Assembly: GCA_026770025.1 (NCBI GenBank)
Contig: JAMXDE010000004.1
Span: forward strand, 2,356,001-2,420,000
Source of the DNA: Craspedostauros australis
Taxonomy: Eukaryota; Bacillariophyta; Bacillariophyceae; Mastogloiales; Achnanthaceae
DNA length: 64,000 nt
Direction of reading: 5' to 3'
Position 1 is the first letter of the stretch; every line of letters starts with the position of its first letter. Below are positions 29,484 to 43,000 of the stretch, piece by piece. The notes under the pieces are model-generated. The model was not told the origin of the DNA and ran no database searches. It saw only the letters and a list, made by a program, of their open reading frames with translations. A program made the position numbers and the translations under genes.

Positions 29484-32400
29484 CTAATGAGCCTCCCCAT
29501 GATTCTCCTTTGCGGACTCCAACAGCTGGGCAACGATCTCCTCTCCCTTGCGCTCCCACTCGTTTCGGTTGTTCAGCGCGTACTGCAGGTACTCGTCCGA
29601 CGACACACCGAAGACACCGCAGTCCTTCAGCTTCTTCGCCAACGGGATGATGTAAAAGTCGAAGAATCCGATCTCGCCCTGATACCAATTCTGCGAAGGG
29701 TCGACGTCTGATCTGCCGGAAAGGTAAGCCTTGTACATCTCGTCGAACAGTCGTGCGTTCCATTTCTGCAGCGGCCAGCAAACACAGCATAAGAAGAGAG
29801 ATCCAACCAAGGCGAACAACAACTGTGTGAGATGGACAAATCCCCACAACAGAACATGCCGCAATGCAATACACTTCTGTGCGTTCAACCAGAACTCGGC
29901 ATTCGCCCCATCACAAACAAAACGTACCCTGTAAATGTGCCAATGCTGCATCGTGTGCGCCACATCGGACGCCTGGATCAAGTGCTCAATCACAATCGTT
30001 GCCTTGCGATTGATCTCGTCACGTGGTGAATCCGCGACGGATTGTTGCTCCAACGAGAATGCCTTGTCCCAACGGCTGTTTCGCAACGTCTTCAGGCCCT
30101 TGTCCATGATGTCCGTAGCCAGCACTGTGTTCACCACTAGCTGTCGGAAGCGTTTGAATTCCTTCTCGGTCACGTACAGCGCCTGTCGCAGCTCCTTGTA
30201 CTGGTGCTTCATGAGCAACGCCCATGCCAGATCCACGGAGTTCTGCTCAGCGATGGACTTGTTGGCGTACACGTCTGCCATGCCGCTGCCCTCCTTGATC
30301 AGCTGCGTGTTGGGCACACCTGGGTGATCGGCGTCGTGAATCAGAGCGGAAAGAATCACAGCGAATTGGGTCAGCGGGTCGCTGGTGATCCCGTACGTGT
30401 GATCGTGCAAACTGCGTGCCAGCTCCGTGTCAGCGACGTGATCGAGATCCGGGGCGACGATACGCGAGAACAGCTTCACTACGGACATGGTGACGTGACT
30501 GGCGTGCTCGAAGTTGTGGAATGGATTGTCGTGGTACATCAGTGCCAGCATGGTGATGAAGTGGCGCAGCTGCTCGATGATCTCGTCGGACAGTAGGACC
30601 GCTGCAGGGTTGGCCAGTTTGAATTCCGGCCTGTAGGCTGGCAGCTTGATGATCTCGCAAACCTCGGCCAGGGAGTTTTCGCTGGTGTGCAGAATGTCCT
30701 TCTCGAGACCGGATAGGTGCTCCTCCGGATCCGGGGCTGTGCCCTTCGTCTGCCGGCGTGCAATGACTTCCTGAAGCAACCGAGACAGCAGGTCGACGTT
30801 CCAGTTCACCAAACGCTGCAGGCGGTCCGTGAGTCTCTTGTTGCCCATGGTGACCACGCTTGGCTCATCAGCAACCTCCGAGTGTTCTTCCTCCATGACC
30901 ATCTGCGTGGTATGTCCTTCTCCAGAGCTCGAGGTTTCGCTGTCTGTCTGAGCGGTCTTGACCTTCGATGCGGAAGACTCCATACCGTTGGTGCTGTTGG
31001 ATTCTCCCTTGACCTCCAACCAGTACTGTTCAGTTCACATGCGGATGTTGTACGAGGTTGCGTATCGCATGCGGAATTGACGATGCGACAGAGTTCACGT
31101 GGGTACGAGTATTGGTGTTTGTGTCATTGAAAAGTTGAGCCGTTTGATCAGAGAGACAAAAGAGTACATGTCCTATGTTGCGCATAATCCAGCCAAGTCA
31201 AGTGTCTGTCCATGGCGCACCACCAGAGCATCATCGACAACAGCAAGGCGCTAAACAAGCCTCAAAAACATTGTTTCCGGACTCGGCTGCACTGCCATGC
31301 ACGGCACTGCGATACGATACGAGATAGACGTACCGTTTGCATTTCTCCCTTTCCTTTCACAAGGACCTTGTCGGATCGTGGTTTGATCCAATGTCCCTTT
31401 CCGGCATGCACCAGCTCGTCTGCCATTTCTCGCGAGACCTGGATCCTTCCTGGCGACCCTGTGGATTCCATGCGAGACGCAGTGTTCATGGTGTCACCGA
31501 ACAATTGGAATCGAGCACGTTCACCACGCAGCACACCGGCAGTCACAGGACCGCTGTGCAAACCGATGCGCATGCTGAGATCGGCAGTATCTGGTCCCAG
31601 CACGACTTCCAGCCGCTTCGTCAGGACGCGCATCTGCGTGGAACAATCGCGACCGAAACGTGCCATAACCATAGCGTGATCCTTGCGTGGATCTGGCAAC
31701 CCGGCGACGGCGACGTAGCAATCTCCGACTGTTTCGACTTTGAACACGCGCCTTTGCTTGGCGATCTGATCGAACTCATGGTAAATCGTTTCAAGCAAGG
31801 TGAAGACCTGGGAAGGCTCACGCGTACTCGACCATGCCGTGAAACCGACAATATCCGCAAACATGATGGTTGTGTCCTGTAATCATGAAGACACAGATGC
31901 ATGCATTGATGATTTTTGCATACGGCGCGTGCAGATGGGAGTGAAAAGATGTGTCAGCAAAGCGAAAGCAGACAAATGAACTACACCAAGCGAAGCAAAA
32001 TACAGAGCATGGCAGAGTGATTGTTCAGGCCGGCCGGCTCCTGCATGCATGCATGCATTCGCTCACGCATACACCGACCAGCTTTTTGGAGCGGTTCATC
32101 AAATTGCAGCACCATTTCGCAGACAAACGTACCGGAAAGAAATCAGCGATCGGCTTGGACTGGAAGAGGTAGTCGCCAGTGTCGATCTCGTTGGCTTGTT
32201 GCGGGCCCAGCGTGTCGACCCCAGCCGTCGGCTGCACACGCTGCGGGCCTTCTCCAGAATCCTCACCCAAAAAGTTCTTGAGATGGTGCTTGGCAGTGAG
32301 CGTTGCACGGCGGAAGGTCTTGGCGTTGCTGCTCAGGTTGTTCTTGCCGCTCACGTCATTGGCATCGTCGAGGATACGTTTCTGAATGTTCTTGGGGAAG

Positions 32401-34639
32401 AGCGAAGACACGATGGCAGTGGTCCTCTGGGCTGTCATGAGGACCTTGTTCTGCCGACGCTGGACGAAGAAATCGTACATGATGAACACGATGGCGGTGA
32501 AGAAGAAGACGAGGACCACGACGGTCGTCAACCATATCGGCTTGGTCGTCTTGAAACTGTCAAGGAACTGACTGGTCGGATACACCGAGATGGTGTAGTC
32601 GCAATGGCGGACAAACTCGGATGATCGGTTTCCGCTGAAACGTGCAAACTCGGCAAAGTCCCTCGTTTCTTTAAGCTTCGTGAACTTCTTCGATGGCAGT
32701 CGTGGGTTGACGCCCAGGTACCTCGCCTCGGGGCCATTGAGCTCGTAGCCAAAGCTGAAACCACACGTGTCCTGGACATGCACCAGGATCCCCCCAGTGC
32801 CCGGTGCCAATGTGTTGACAAAGTAAGAATTCCATGGAATGACGGCAAAGAGGACCCCGACGAGTTCCCGCTCGGCTGGGACAGTCCCATCGCCCTCGAA
32901 CTTGTTGAACACTGGCTGCACTGCGTACGATCGTGGATGCGCCTTCTGCTCTTCCGTTTGCTTCAGCGTTCCGATGTTTTGAGTGAGGAAATCCACATCC
33001 ACCACCTCGCTGAGGAGGCCGTTCTGGACCTCCAGCACGTCATCGACGCTGCGCGCGAATGATGGATGAGTGTAGAGATCCAGCATGACGATTTGGGCGT
33101 TTGTGGGGACGGGTGCCACCTGCCATATGGGGACGGACTTTTTTTGGCTGATGTCTGCTTGGTCGTTGGTGAAGCTGTAGATTTCGTCCGGGATGGCACC
33201 AGGGTCCACGGAGGCCAGGCCGCGCAGGGCCAGATCCTCCTCGATCCACCCCTGGTTCTCCCTCGCATACTCTTGGAACTTGCCGCGCTGTCCCGAATTG
33301 ACGATGGGGGAGAATAGGTAGAGCTCAGGCCCAGCGACCGTGCCGGCAAAGTCCGTCGTCCGCCCATCAAAGTGAGGAATGGTGAGGTTGGGCCAGAGCT
33401 GGTCCGCGTGGTTAGTATGAAACTCATGAGTGCCGAACGAAGTGACAGTGTTGCTGATGGTTTTGAGGTCCCTGAAGAAGCTCTTTGCGTTGGTGTCTGC
33501 AAAGTCGAGAATCTCTTCCGCAAAGTTTTTGAACTGCGGAAGGTCATAGATCGATGGATAGATGTGAGCAGTTGGGCGATGAAGACGGGTGGGGCTTGTG
33601 AGTTGCTAGTGGTGGGCATGGACAAGGACATGGACAAGGGCATCGACAGGGACGAGGAGCGGAACGGCGGGGGATGAATCTGACACGGTGCAATGTTGCC
33701 AACGCTGCGCACTCTGTAGTATACGATTCCCAATGCTCGGAGTCAACAGGGCCGAGTGAAGAAGAGAAGCGAGTCTCCAAGATACACAGAATGGAATACA
33801 CGCAGAGGACTCACCTGATTTTCGTAGTCATCGACTTCATCGTCTTCCAGAATGACGAATGTGGTGACACCGACGGAGACGGCGGCAACGAAGAGCACGA
33901 GGTAGACGCAGATCTTGCTTCTGTTGACTGCCTGGGTCTCCTTGTGCGCGAGGGTGTTTCTGCGGCGATTGCGGCTCCCCGTGCTGTGGGGGCTGTCCGG
34001 TGACATGGACGTTCCACCACCCACGGAGGACATGTCGGATGAATTGCGGCGAGAATTGAGGTAGTTGGTGCTCTCCGAGGAGTCGTCCAGCACTTCATCG
34101 TCGAGGGGATCGTCGAGGGGATCGTCGAGGTTGTGATCGTTTGGGACCGAGACGACGGCTCCGTCCATCTCGTTGGTCTGCGGGCCGTTTTCGAACTCCA
34201 TGCTGGCATCGTTGTAGTTGGAATCTTTGCGTGGTGGATTGCCGCCGTTGAAGTAGGAGATTTCGTTGGGGTCACCGGGCTGCTGACCGAATTGCCCTCC
34301 GGCAACCATGGCAGGCGCCTCGGCACCGTTGGCACCGTTCATCGCAGGGTAGCTCTTGCCCAGGGCGTTTGAGTTAGTGGGGTCGTCCTCCTGGAAATGC
34401 ACCCTGCTGAGCTGGCTGGACCTCCGAGTTGGCTTTTTGCCGCCGCTGCTGCCACTGGCAAGGCCTCCCTTACTGGGAAACAGTTCTGCCTGCACCTGTC
34501 GCTCAAAGGATGATCGCGGTGGCTGTTGTTGTTGTTGTGGTGACATCATTCCTGGTGGAGTCGGCACAGGCGCCCGCATGATAGGTCTGGGGTCATGTTC
34601 CTGACGTGGCTCGTCCACGAAGTTGGGAGAGGGTCCCAT
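29484..34639 (-). CDS. Receptor class III nucleotide cyclase fused to cyclic-nucleotide phosphodiesterase
   Basis: Five exons: 34639-33815, 33533-32133, 31876-31334, 31025-29928 and 29765-29484; all junctions are phase 0 and the product is about 1382 aa. The cytosolic N-terminus is disordered. Membrane helix 1 lies near residue 244 (VYLVLFVAAVSVGVTTFVIL), then an extracellular domain of about 340 residues, then helix 2 near 605 (WLTTVVVLVFFFTAIVFIMY). The class III cyclase domain (about 743-920) has MFADIVGFTAW and VETVGDCYVAVAG with metal-binding Asp residues, and FQLFGDTMNTASRMESTG. VETVGD favours GTP while Gln replaces the guanylate-cyclase Cys, so substrate choice is open. The phosphodiesterase domain has HDNPFHNFEHASHV and LIHDADHPGVPN. 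One protein could thus make and destroy cyclic nucleotide. The exon 2 start is the least certain junction; an acceptor at 33603/33604 is also in phase. Confidence 0.88.
29766..29927 (-). other. In-frame 162-nt intron in the phosphodiesterase domain
   Basis: The intron has a GTACGT donor and a CTGCAG acceptor, is a multiple of three and has no in-frame stop. Its translation would insert 54 residues with a strongly hydrophobic core (LLFALVGSLFLCCVCW) between HIYR and KWNARLF. Removal restores the conserved HWHIYRKWN sequence, so I call it an intron and not coding. Confidence 0.8.
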
Positions 34640-37600
34640 CCTCTTCTTTCTTGTTGTTGCTTTTGTTGTCGTACGACTATGTACCAATCCAGGTCTCTGG
34701 ATCGGTCTCCTAATCTCTGTTTGCACGTTGTATCCGTCGCGCTTCTTGATTGGATCAGCTCTTACGTTGCGTGTGTTTGCCTTACGTTGGCTCAGCTATG
34801 GCTGTGGTTGGGGTTATGGTCGTGGTTGTGGTCGTGATTGCGTTGCCAGTTGTGGTTGCAGTTGCAGCTGTTTGTGTGCTCAGTTCGGGTTATTGCTTCC
34901 CGAATCTCAAACGGAAAGAATGTGTCTGAATCTGGAACGTGTGTGGCGCGTGGTCTGGTGTTGTGTTGTGTGAAGGCAAACCAGGACCAGGAGAGCGGTA
35001 TTGCGTCATGTTGGGCAATTCGAATCAAAGGAACACCAGAGAGATTCAACACACAAAGCGAGACAGAGAGAGCCAGACAGAAGGAATGTGTGAGAGAGCC
35101 GAAGAACGTCACAGATCGTGGCAGGGCACAAAAAGAACGCGCGAAAATCGGGGGGAGATGGAGGAGCGACGGGCGCGCAAGTGCTCGTGTTGGCTTGGCG
35201 GAAGCGATGATAGTCATGATAAAACCGGGGTTTTCTCCACCCTCCCAACCTCTCTGTTTCTTTTTATCTCTGTGGTGTCTGCATCACCGCACAGAGGAAC
35301 TGTGCTGTCCTGTCATCGTCACCGTCATCGCACTCCCATCACCGCGTCACCGCGCAACTGACGTTGGTTGGTGTGCCTGTCTCTTCTCCTTTTGAATCAG
35401 CCGTCGGTGCGGATCGTGGAACGCAAGGCAATGTATCAGTCGCGTGTAGGAGCGTTTTTCCTGGCCGTTTCCGCTCGTCAGCAACCTGATTTCGTTGGCA
35501 ACCGTTACTCCTCTCGTCGTTCTTGCTCAAGCTGTGGTTGCTCGGCTTGGATGGAACCGGCGGCGACGCCATGGTGGCTCTTTCCTGCCGGCGTCTTCAT
35601 GCCACCGTTCCTCTTGTTGCCGTCAGCCTCAGCCCCCTGACGCCGATGACGATCCCCCTGCGCCGCACTGTCATCAACGCCGCGATCAACCAAGCACCGC
35701 GCCTCCACTGGATCAAAACACTCACCGGCGAATCAATGTGCTCGCTCCTGCCACTTTCCAAATCGAAGTTGGTGGCTCTGCGTGCCAATGTGTGGGTCTG
35801 TGGGTCTGTGTGAGAGAGAGATGGATGATGCCCTTCCACAGGAAGGATGCATGCAGCAGACAGAGAAATCAAGGTGTGAAGTGTCTGTCTCTGATGCCCT
35901 CTTGTTCGTTGTCGGTTGCTGGCTGTTGGTCGCCGTGGTGGTGGATGCAGATGTGTGGCTTGTGGTAGTTTCTTGTCGCTGTGTCCTTTTTCGATCCACG
36001 CTTCCTCTCCCCGGATTGTCTTGGTGGCTTCCGTTTTTCAGCTCTTCTTTCTTGTTCTGGTCTCTCCGTTGGCTTCACTCTCGTTGCAGTTCACGTCGCG
36101 CGCCTGGCCTTTGTCCGTCGCGTCGCTTCGGTCTTTTGGTTTCTCGTTTGGCGGCACTCGCACATTACCACTCTTCAGTACTTGTCCAAGTGGCTTCAGC
36201 AGAGTACTCTGCTGTACTTGCACGGATCGTACTTATCAACATGAATTTTCGCAACACACACGAATAGAACAAGCGTGGATGGCCGCCTTTCGGGACTTTG
36301 GCCAACAACCGCCCTTGCTCAGCGCTCCCTTTGTTTTTCATTGGTCCTTCTTGCTCCTGTTTTCGTTGGTTGGTTCGTTGGTTGGTTGCGTGTTGCCTTT
36401 GTCAATAGTAAGCGCCCGATTGTGCCTTCCCCACGTCTGTCTTCGAAAATAGGCCCTGCGGAAGTCCTCACGTTCGTGTCGATCCCGTGGTATCGAACCT
36501 GCTTCGCCTGTGACCCTCCACTGTCGATGACTCTCCATAGTCGCGTTGCGAAAACGCAAACAGGCGACGAACTTCTTCCGATGATTCGCGCCGGTTAATT
36601 CCAATGTCATTCGATCCCAACCAGGTAACGGACAATTTAGGACACTGTGTTGCGCCGACATCCGTAACGGACTATACAGGCGTTTTCGATGTAGACTTTG
36701 ATCGTAAATAGTATCGGTACATGGAAAGCGAAAACGCAGATACATGGTGGAATACACAGAGTAGATGCACTCCGCGCACAGCGACTGTCGTCGCAGCTGC
36801 CAGTAGATTTCACCTACTGCTGGGGAGTTTGCAGTGGTCCATTTTCGCGACTTTGTAGAGCAAAAGGAGGAGATCTCTCGCGCATGTACGCGGAGAGTAG
36901 CCCGTGCAATCTGTCTCCAAATGATCTCGGCAAGCGATGAGATGAAAGATTGCTTGCGTTGCCTTCGAGCTATAGTTTTGGTGGCAGTGTTCCTGCTCCG
37001 AAAGCGATGTCCAACGAGAATAGCTGTTGAAGACCGGGGCGATGTTGCAGAATTCGAAACTTGCAGATCCTGACTTGGAATTGGTTGATTGCAACCGATG
37101 AAGGCGATGCTTTGGATCGAATGCCGAATGGATACTTCGCCGTCAGCATTGCTGTTGTTGTTGTTGCTTGGCCTTCATTGATCGCCTTGCGTCGGAGGTC
37201 CCTTTCTCCTTTGTCAATGGCGCAAAGTCATACGAGCTCGGAATCGCATACTCACGCTCGCCATCACACACTATTCGCGTGGGCAAGTACCCACAACATG
37301 CGATGCGATGCGATGGTGACCCTTCTTCATGGTCGCCAATCTCCAGGATGGATGCATCTCTACCCGTGTGGTCTGAGCTGATGAAGGCAGATGGAGTATA
37401 GTATCTGCGAATACCGGTGGTATCCACCCCCAAACGCCGAGAACTTTCTCGCCTCTATCACTTCACAAACAGGAGGGGATCGCCGGCTGCACTCCGGCCA
37501 TTGTTGCCATCGGGCGTCAACATCCCGTGCGAGGGCTCAGCTGGCTGCCTCCTCGTCATGCCCAAATTGTCCAAGATCACAGCGGCCGATCAATCTTCGT

Positions 37601-40020
37601 TTCTTTTCGTGCGATCTATGAATGTAATTCGATTTTGAACAGTGTCGGAAAGTTCCAACTACTCGTCCAGAGCCCGCTTACCAACAGGGTTACATGGCAT
37701 GTTGCGCTCCACTCGCCAAGTTGGTTGCCGCGTGCGGATACACACGGTCCATGATGAACGAGAAGAGCACACATGGCAACAAGGTGTTGTACCAATACGA
37801 CCCAGAGGAGAACTTCATGCTCAACAGGGCAATAGGGAAGCGCCAAGATGGTCGGGAGCATGAAGACAGGAGGGCAAGCGAAACAAGAGGGATGAAACCA
37901 GACGATGGGAGAACGGAGACAGAACAGCTGGAGGAAAGGAATGAATGCAACTCTTGGAGCCAAATCAAAGCGACGAACTATCCGCGTTGCCCACACACTA
38001 TCACGGATCCGAGGTCACCATCGAACCTCCATCCAAAAAAGAAACGAGCCACCACACTCATCCCAAGGATCATCGTGTTCCATGAGTGCATGGCACTCAT
38101 AGCACCATCCATGGGCGCGAGCTGCCAATGGTTTGGAGGATGAGGCATCCTTTTCGAGGGCCGAACGAAGCGCGGGACGTGAGCTGCGAAGTCGCAGATT
38201 TGCCCCCCACAAAGCGCGAGCTCCGAATCGGCCTGGCCCATTCAACAATCCCATCAGCGAGAGGTTTCGTCTTGATAGGAACATGAACTCCGGCCCCTGC
38301 GCGAGCCGATTTCGACCCTGGCTTGTTGTGAGATGTGTAAGCGGCAACGATGATACAAGCAACTCGCACGAGCCACCACACGAGTGTTGTGGCCACCTCT
38401 TAGGTACCGTTGACGCAGCTCCAACGCGAAGGTGATGGCGTCGGAATCCGCCAGCAGCAATGTCCTCATCACTCTTTCCGTGTCCCCTGTGGATGTCAAT
38501 GTCATATTTCCACTTGGCTTCTGTGCCCTGGTGATAAGCAGGAGAGAAGCGTTTGGACCTCTTTGTTTCTTGATGTTTCTCTCCCTGCAACAAACACGAA
38601 CTTTGGTAATCCAAGAATTGTCATTCGTGAACTTGGAGGCGTTCGTTCGTGGTCTCCTTGGCGCGATGGAACACAACCGAAGCGTTAGAGAAAGGTCACC
38701 GCCATGGTTTTTATTCTGGGGTGGCGTCAAGACTGACCTCATTGATGTTCTGTTCCACAGAAGTGATGTCATGACAATTTCTTAGAATTAAGCAACGTGG
38801 GAAGAAAATTGCAAAAAGACCTCCTCTTGATGTTCGCGCACCACGCACTGAGAGCTCACAAAATAGGCTCTTCGCCGATGTGCAGACGCCGGCACTTGTT
38901 GGATACGAGCTGCCATCCTCGCATCCGCGGTTGGCTTGATCAGGATGGACGCTCCAGAGTTGTTTTCGCAGAATAGGTGACAGTCGCACCTGCACGGACT
39001 CGATCTTGTCCTCTCTCTCCATCTCCATCTGTGCTGTGCATCCGATCCGCTTCCATTGTACTCGTCAACTTCTAGTATGAAGCAGGAGGCGCGAAGCACG
39101 AGTGGAACCATTGGAGGAGTTAGCACACGAAGCGAAAACGTGAGCGATTTCAGGTTCCTTCAAGTGTTGGCCCGGCGTGGACAACGAGCAGAAGAAGCAC
39201 AAACACGAGCCAAGGCAAGGCAAGGCAGAACGCTTGTAGATACGAGTTAGCTTGTGCTTGTGCTGTGTTCAACCAGCTTCGAGCGCTGTGGTTATCAATC
39301 ATAATCACGACAACTGACGATCTATACCAGAACCTGTGCTGATGTGTTAGCGGCAGTCTGCTTGAAGTTGTCAACTCTGCCCGCAAGAGAATGCAACATG
39401 ACACCCAAGCTTGTGGGAAAGATGTCACGACACCCTGGAAAGATGGTGTCCGCAGTCTTGTCTTTCGTCACCTCCACGGTGGGCACATGTGCACGAGGTT
39501 GCATCGCAGCGCATTGTTTTGCGGAGATCGGGCGGTACCTCTCTGCGAAAGGGAACTGCGCCAAGAAAGAAGCGTGTCGCGGTTGTTGATGTGCCCAACG
39601 AAAAACCTTGAGCTTTGCTATACACCCTTGTCCCGCGAATCCAGCACTCAATTACCGCCACAAAATTGAATCGGAACAAGCCAAGCCAAGCCCAACCAAA
39701 CCAAACCAAACCAAACCAAACCAAACCAAACCAAAGGAAAGGAAAGCGGTGAAGACCTTGTTCACAGAACCGCATTGCTCCATCGCAAAGTCAACGAACT
39801 ATCCCACCTCCTCAATTGTTGTACACAACGATCACTTTCTTCCCCAAGACGCCAACAGTACTCTCTGGTGGAGACAAATTCAGCTGCATGCATCACATCG
39901 AAACGCACTGCTTTCCTCACAAATCACTTCCCACATCTTTACAAAAGGGGTAAATCACCCTCCTTCTGACCAACATCAACTGCATCTGCAAGGACAACGA
40001 CAACGCCAACAGCGGCTTCC
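34640..40020. other. Gene-poor 5.4-kb stretch between divergent genes
   Basis: Lies between the cyclase-phosphodiesterase gene (minus) and the first PstS-like gene (plus). The first 300 bp are GTT/GTG-rich leader-like DNA. A short minus-strand frame at 35339-35572 (77 aa) starts in a strong CCACCATGGCG context, but its product has no domain and may be chance. Longer frames at 37694-38143 and 38015-38772 overlap on opposite strands and show no known motif. Old mobile-element remnants are possible but I see no element ends. Confidence 0.45.
39699..39735. repeat. CCAAA pentamer repeat
   Basis: About seven CCAAA units, flanked by degenerate copies (CCAAG, GGAAA), lie about 290 bp upstream of the first PstS-like gene. 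It is the second pentamer array in this window placed just before a gene for a secreted or surface protein. Confidence 0.8.
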
Positions 40021-43000
40021 ATGACGATGGTGACACCCACAGCAAGGATGCTCCTCCCGCTCTTTAGCGCCATCATCCTCACCTCGTTCATCAATGTCAC
40101 CATGGCTGCCTCTGTCACCACCTACCAATGTGACAGCGCCAACAGCGCCGATGGCAGCGGTACCGATGAACAGGTCTCCATCGCCGCCAGCTCCGCCATC
40201 TACCCGCTTCTCGATCGATGGGCCAACCTCTACTTTGATACCGATCAACCACAGGACTGCTCCGCCGACATCCGACTGGAGGATGTATCGGGTTCCAATG
40301 CAGCTGGATCCATGCTGTGCGGCACTTCATCATCATCTGTGGCGGACGCAGCAGGCATGTCACGGCCATGGACGTCTTCGGAAGCTGTGGTGCTGCCAGA
40401 TCAGTCCGAGGGTACTCGCGAGTACCTCTACCAATGCAAACGATCAAGTCGAGCTGCTCTGCAGGTACGTATAGTGCAAACACCATACAAAAAGCGGGCA
40501 AAGCATGTTGACTTGAATGAAAGGTTGATGAAGCGGCGATGTTGCTCTGACTTGGTGTTCATGAGCGATCGTAGCCAGTTGGTGATATTGGAACCACCAC
40601 ACTTGCATTCACACTCACACTTACGTTCGCACTCACGCTCGCACTTACGTTCACATGCTCACATCCACATCACAAACGACCACACAGATCGAAATCGCCA
40701 AGGAAGGCATCGCATTGGCCTATCACAAGTCCAGCCCCATCGCAGAATGCATCCGCAGGAACCTCAAGGATGCACTCACCACAGAACAGATCCGCTGGAT
40801 CTTCTCCAACTGGAACGAGAATGAAATCAACAAGAGCGGTCGAGATGACCACGCCGCCCCTGCCTTTCCCGACGATGAACCAGAAGTCAAGAAATGGTCC
40901 GAGCTGGACCCGAGCTGTCCCGACACACCCATCCAGCTCGTCGGACCTCGAAGAGATGACACCAAATCCCAGCTCTTCCGATCCCTCTTCTTCCCAGGCT
41001 TCGGCGAAGATCTGGACAAGGATCGGTATGTTGAGCTGGACGGGAGCCTAGGTGGAGGTGATGCCGTCATCACAACCGCCAGTGCCCCGGTGACAACACA
41101 AGACAAGACCACCCAGCAACTCCAGGAGGAGTACCTCAAGGCGAACGATGGTGCGATCACCTTCTTTGGTATCGGCACCATCTTCTCAGACTTCAACCGC
41201 GAAGACATGATGATCCTTCATCATCTGCCAACCATCTCCGACCCTTCTAGTAGCGTGATCCCATCGATCGCCAGCTTCCAGGATGGCACCTTCCCGTACT
41301 CTCGTAATCTCTATATCAACCTCAATCTCGACAAGGACATGTACGAAGATGACCACGCTGATAGCCTCACACGCAAGGAGCGCCAGCTTCGATCATTTTT
41401 GGATTTCGGACTGACTTCTCCTCTCGCGCGCAAGGCGGTGGAAGAGTTTGGGCTGTTGCCTTTGTCCGATCGACGAGTCATCAGCATGACAACACGGATG
41501 CAGAGCAAGTCCGGCATTCCTGTGAAGGACATCCAAGAGTACTGCCGAGGAACCATCGGCCAACCGCGATCGATCGACATTGCGGGTTCCACCACAGTCT
41601 TCCCCGTCGCCAGCACGTGGGCCGACGTTTACCAGATCGGCTGTCCGCACGTCAACATCACCGTGGAGGGCGGCGGATCCACGGCAGGTGGATTGCGAGT
41701 CTGCAGTGCCAATCCCAGCGACAAGTCACTCGACGAGTCCTACGCAATTGACATTGGTGACATGTCGCGTCAATGGAGAGTCGGCAAAACCGTCAGCGAC
41801 GCAGGAGGCGGTCTTTACAGGTGCAGCGTCGGTGATACTAGCCGCAGCATCATTCAAACCGACGTTGCTGTCGACGGTGTGACCGTCGCGGTGCGAGAAG
41901 GCGGCGTCGCCTGGCGCTGCATCAACGAAGTCCTGGGTGGATTGACAATGGATCAGCTGCGTTGGATTTACTCCAGCTACAGTGACTCGCAGTAAGTGAA
42001 GCTGTCGACATGTGTGCCTCTGTGTGTGCCTGGGCTTTTGCAGATGTGTCCGTTGAGCCGGTGTGGGCCGCAGCGCTGCCTTGCGCTCAACACTACGGCT
42101 AAGGGCTGCCGACATGCGACCCGCTGTTTCAGACCATAGCACTTATGTGGAGTACTTCATTGAATGGCAGGCAGACCTGTGTTGGTCCTTCTGTTCTTTG
42201 CTCGACATCGTCTCACTCTATCCATCCCATTGTACCGTACCACACACACTCGCACTCCCACCCCCACTGCCAACTTGTGCTGTGTTTGCATCCAACTGCG
42301 CACACCCACGCCGAACCTCAGGCTGGAAGAAGCCGGATGGGATAGCAATACCGCCATCCCGCAGTCCGACTGGAGCTCCAACACCCACACATGGTCCGAG
42401 CTGCATCCAGACTGCGAGCGGGTGGAGATCCGCATCGCCGGTGCAGAGATTGACTCTGGAACGTACGAACTGTTCGAAAGCAAGGTCCTCCCGGATTACA
42501 AGAACGGAGAGACGTTCGATTCGGAGAGGCCCGTGTTTGGTTACTTCAACACACCCAAGTATGAGCAGCTCGTGGAGTACTTGGAAGAGCACGGTGAGGC
42601 CATCTCGTACTTTGGATACGGCTTCTACTTCGCCAACCGCGGCACGCTGTCGCCCGTCCCCATCATGAACACGAAGGGCGTGTACGTGGAGCCAACGGAC
42701 AAGACTATCGCCGACGGATCCTATGAGCCGCTAACGCGTCCAATCTTCATGAACTTGCACAATGATGCCGCCTCCTTGTCCAACACAGCACCGTACATGC
42801 TATTCGGAATGAATCATCCCGAGCTGATGGAGGCCACCGGCTACGTCGGCGTCTCAGACGAACAGAAGCAGATCATAATCCAAAGGATCCTGAATGCACC
42901 GTACGGCGTGAGCGATGATGGATCCGACAGGGAACGGCTATGGATCATCCTGGGATCCGTCTTCGGCGGTTTGGCATTCATCGGAATCATCCTGTGCTGC

